DNA from: Mytilus californianus
Lineage: Eukaryota > Mollusca > Bivalvia > Mytilida > Mytilidae
DNA length: 64,000 nucleotides
NCBI RefSeq assembly: GCF_021869535.1
Contig: NW_026262690.1
Span: forward strand, 14,967,001 to 15,031,000
Direction: 5' to 3'
Shown: piece after piece, positions 62,180 to 64,000 of the stretch
Layout: each line of letters begins with the position of its first letter
Position numbering within the stretch: position 1 is the stretch's first letter
The notes under the pieces: model-generated
What the model was told of the DNA's origin: nothing
What the model saw: the letters and a program-made list of their open reading frames with translations, nothing else
Databases searched by the model: none
Translations under genes and position numbers: made by a program

Positions 62180-64000
62180 GTATATGATGGGAACATTACT
62201 GAGTATTCAGCCACTGTGTCCCTCATAGAATAAAACAGGGGGGATAAGGTACAGGGTTTGTTTAGGTGACATTACTAATTATACATCCCACTGTCCCTCA
62301 TAGGAAGTGGATAAAACAGGGGGTATAAGGTTCAGGGTTTGTTTAGGTGACATTACTAATTATACATCCCACTGTCCCTCAAAGGAAGTGGATAAAACAG
62401 GGGAGATAAGGTACAGGGTTTGTTAAGGTGACATTACTAATTATACATCCCACTGTCCCTCATAGGAAGTGGATAAAACAGGGGATAAGGTACAGGGTTT
62501 GTTTAGGTGGCATTACTAATTATACATCCCACTGTCCCTCATAGGAAGTGTAGAAAACAGGGGATAAGGTACAGGGTTTGTTTAGGTGACATTACTAATT
62601 ATACATCCCACTGTCCCTCATAGGAAGTGTAGACAACAGGGGATAAGGTACAGAGTTTGTTTAGGTGACATTACTAATTATACATCCCACTGTCCGTCAT
62701 AAGAAGTGTAGAAAACAGGGGATAAGGTACAGGGTTTGTTTAGGTGACATTACTAATTATACATCCCACTGTCCCTCATAGGAAGTGGATAAAACAGGGG
62801 GGATAAGGTACAGGGTTTGTTTAGGTGGCATTACTAATTATACATCCCACTGTCCTTCATAAGAAGTGTAGAAAACAGGGGGGATAAGGTACAGGGTTTG
62901 TTTAGGTGACATTACTAATTATACATCCCACTGTCCCTCATAGGAAGTGGATAAAACAGGGGGGATAAGGTACAGGGTTTGTTTAGGTGACATTACTAAT
63001 TATACATCCCACTGTCCCTCAAAAGAAGTGTAGAAAACAGGGGATAAGGTACAGGGTTTGTTTAGGTGACATTACTAATTATACATCCCACTGTCCCTCA
63101 TAGGAAGTGGATAAAACAGGGGGGATAAGGTACAGGGTTTGTTTAGGTGGCATTCTTATTATACATCCCATTGTCCCTCAAAGGAAGTGTAGAAAACAGG
63201 GGATAAGGTACAGGGTTTGTTTAGGTGACATTACTAATTATACATCCCACTGTCCCTCAAAGGAAGTGGATAAAACAGGGGGGATAAGGTACAGGGTTTG
63301 TTTAGGTGACATTACTAATTATACATCCCACTGTCCCTCAAAAGAAGTGTAGAAAACAGGGGATAAGGTACAGGGTTTGTTTAGGTGACATTACTAATTA
63401 TACATCCCACTGTCCCTCATAGGAAGTGGATAAAACAGGGGGGATAAGGTACAGGGTTTGTTAAGGTGACATTACTAATTATATATCCCACTGTCCTCAT
63501 AGGAAGTGTTGAAAACAGGGGATAAGGTACAGAGTTTGTTGAGGTGACATTGCTTATTATACATCCCACTGTCCCTCATAGGAAGTGGATAAAACAGGGG
63601 GGATAAGGTACAGGGTTTGTTTAGGTGTCATTACTAATTATACATCCCATTGTCCCTCACAGGAAGTGTAGAAAACAGGGGATAAGGTACAGGGTTTGTT
63701 TAGGTGACATTACTAATTATACATCCCACTGTCCCTCAAAAGAAGTGTAGAAAACAGGGGATAAGGTACAGGGTTTGTTTAGGTGACATTACTAATTATA
63801 CATCCCACTGTCCCTCATAGGAAGTGTAGAAAACAGGGGGATAAGGTACAGGGTTTGTTTAGGTGACATTACTAATTATACATCCCACTGTCCCTCAAAA
63901 GAAGTGTAGAAAACAGGGGATAAGGTACAGGGTTTGTTTAGGTGACATTACTAATTATACATCCCACTATCCCTCATAGGAAGTGGATAAAACAGGGGGG
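62130..64000 (+). repeat. ~86-bp tandem array copying exon 52 3' end plus donor, runs off window
   Basis: About 21 units: 'atcccactgtccctcatagg' + aagtggataaaacaggggggataag + GTACAGGGTTTG + tttaggtgacattactaatta. The exonic model is 'cccacggtgtcccttgtagg' ... gaggacaagGTATAT. Two sub-types alternate irregularly (gtggataaaacaggggg and gtgtagaaaacagggg). Confidence 0.96.

Noticed and set aside
1538..62179. Assignment to DNAH6 or another single-headed inner-arm chain
   Set aside because: That group, as I recall it, has a [21 protein letters not shown] AAA1; the [11 protein letters not shown] and GLDFRSMGR text here fits DNAH2 better. Needs a phylogeny to settle.

Overview
This is nuclear DNA from an animal, most likely a bivalve mollusc close to Mytilus. 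The evidence is an AT-rich, intron-dense protein gene and several dispersed repeats I recognise as common in mussel sequence, such as the stretch ending in a run like 'gttgtctctttgacat' near 55,950. The species call is inference.

Almost the whole window is one plus-strand gene for an axonemal dynein heavy chain. I trace 52 consecutive coding exons from 1538 to 62179. They total 9138 bases, or 3046 codons, and every junction keeps one open frame. The protein lacks its N-terminal tail (about 1,000 to 1,100 residues upstream) and its last roughly 280 residues (downstream). Order along the window: tail and linker (exons 1-12, 1.5-15.7 kb), AAA1 (13-15), AAA2 (16-19), AAA3 (20-24), AAA4 (25-31), stalk with microtubule-binding tip (32-37), AAA5 (38-44), AAA6 and the start of the C-terminal region (45-52). 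By memory of family sequences it is closest to DNAH2, the beta heavy chain of inner-arm dynein I1/f of cilia and flagella. No other gene was found.

The introns hold the unusual content. Nearly half of the exons have an edge copied into tandem repeats next to them: exon end plus 5' splice site, or acceptor plus exon start. Examples are about 27 copies of a 49-bp unit after exon 25, a whole duplicated exon 31, arrays on both sides of exon 45, and about 21 copies of an 86-bp unit after exon 52 that runs off the window. After exon 34 the copy is in frame and could lengthen the stalk by 31 residues.

The introns also carry mobile elements. One group has a hairpin head, a tandem core of about 160 bp and a tail ending in CTAG or CTTG, and resembles Helitron/Helentron-related non-autonomous elements. 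A second group is TA-flanked terminal-inverted-repeat or foldback MITEs, some nested inside other elements. Two introns (after exons 9 and 30) appear to use GC donors.
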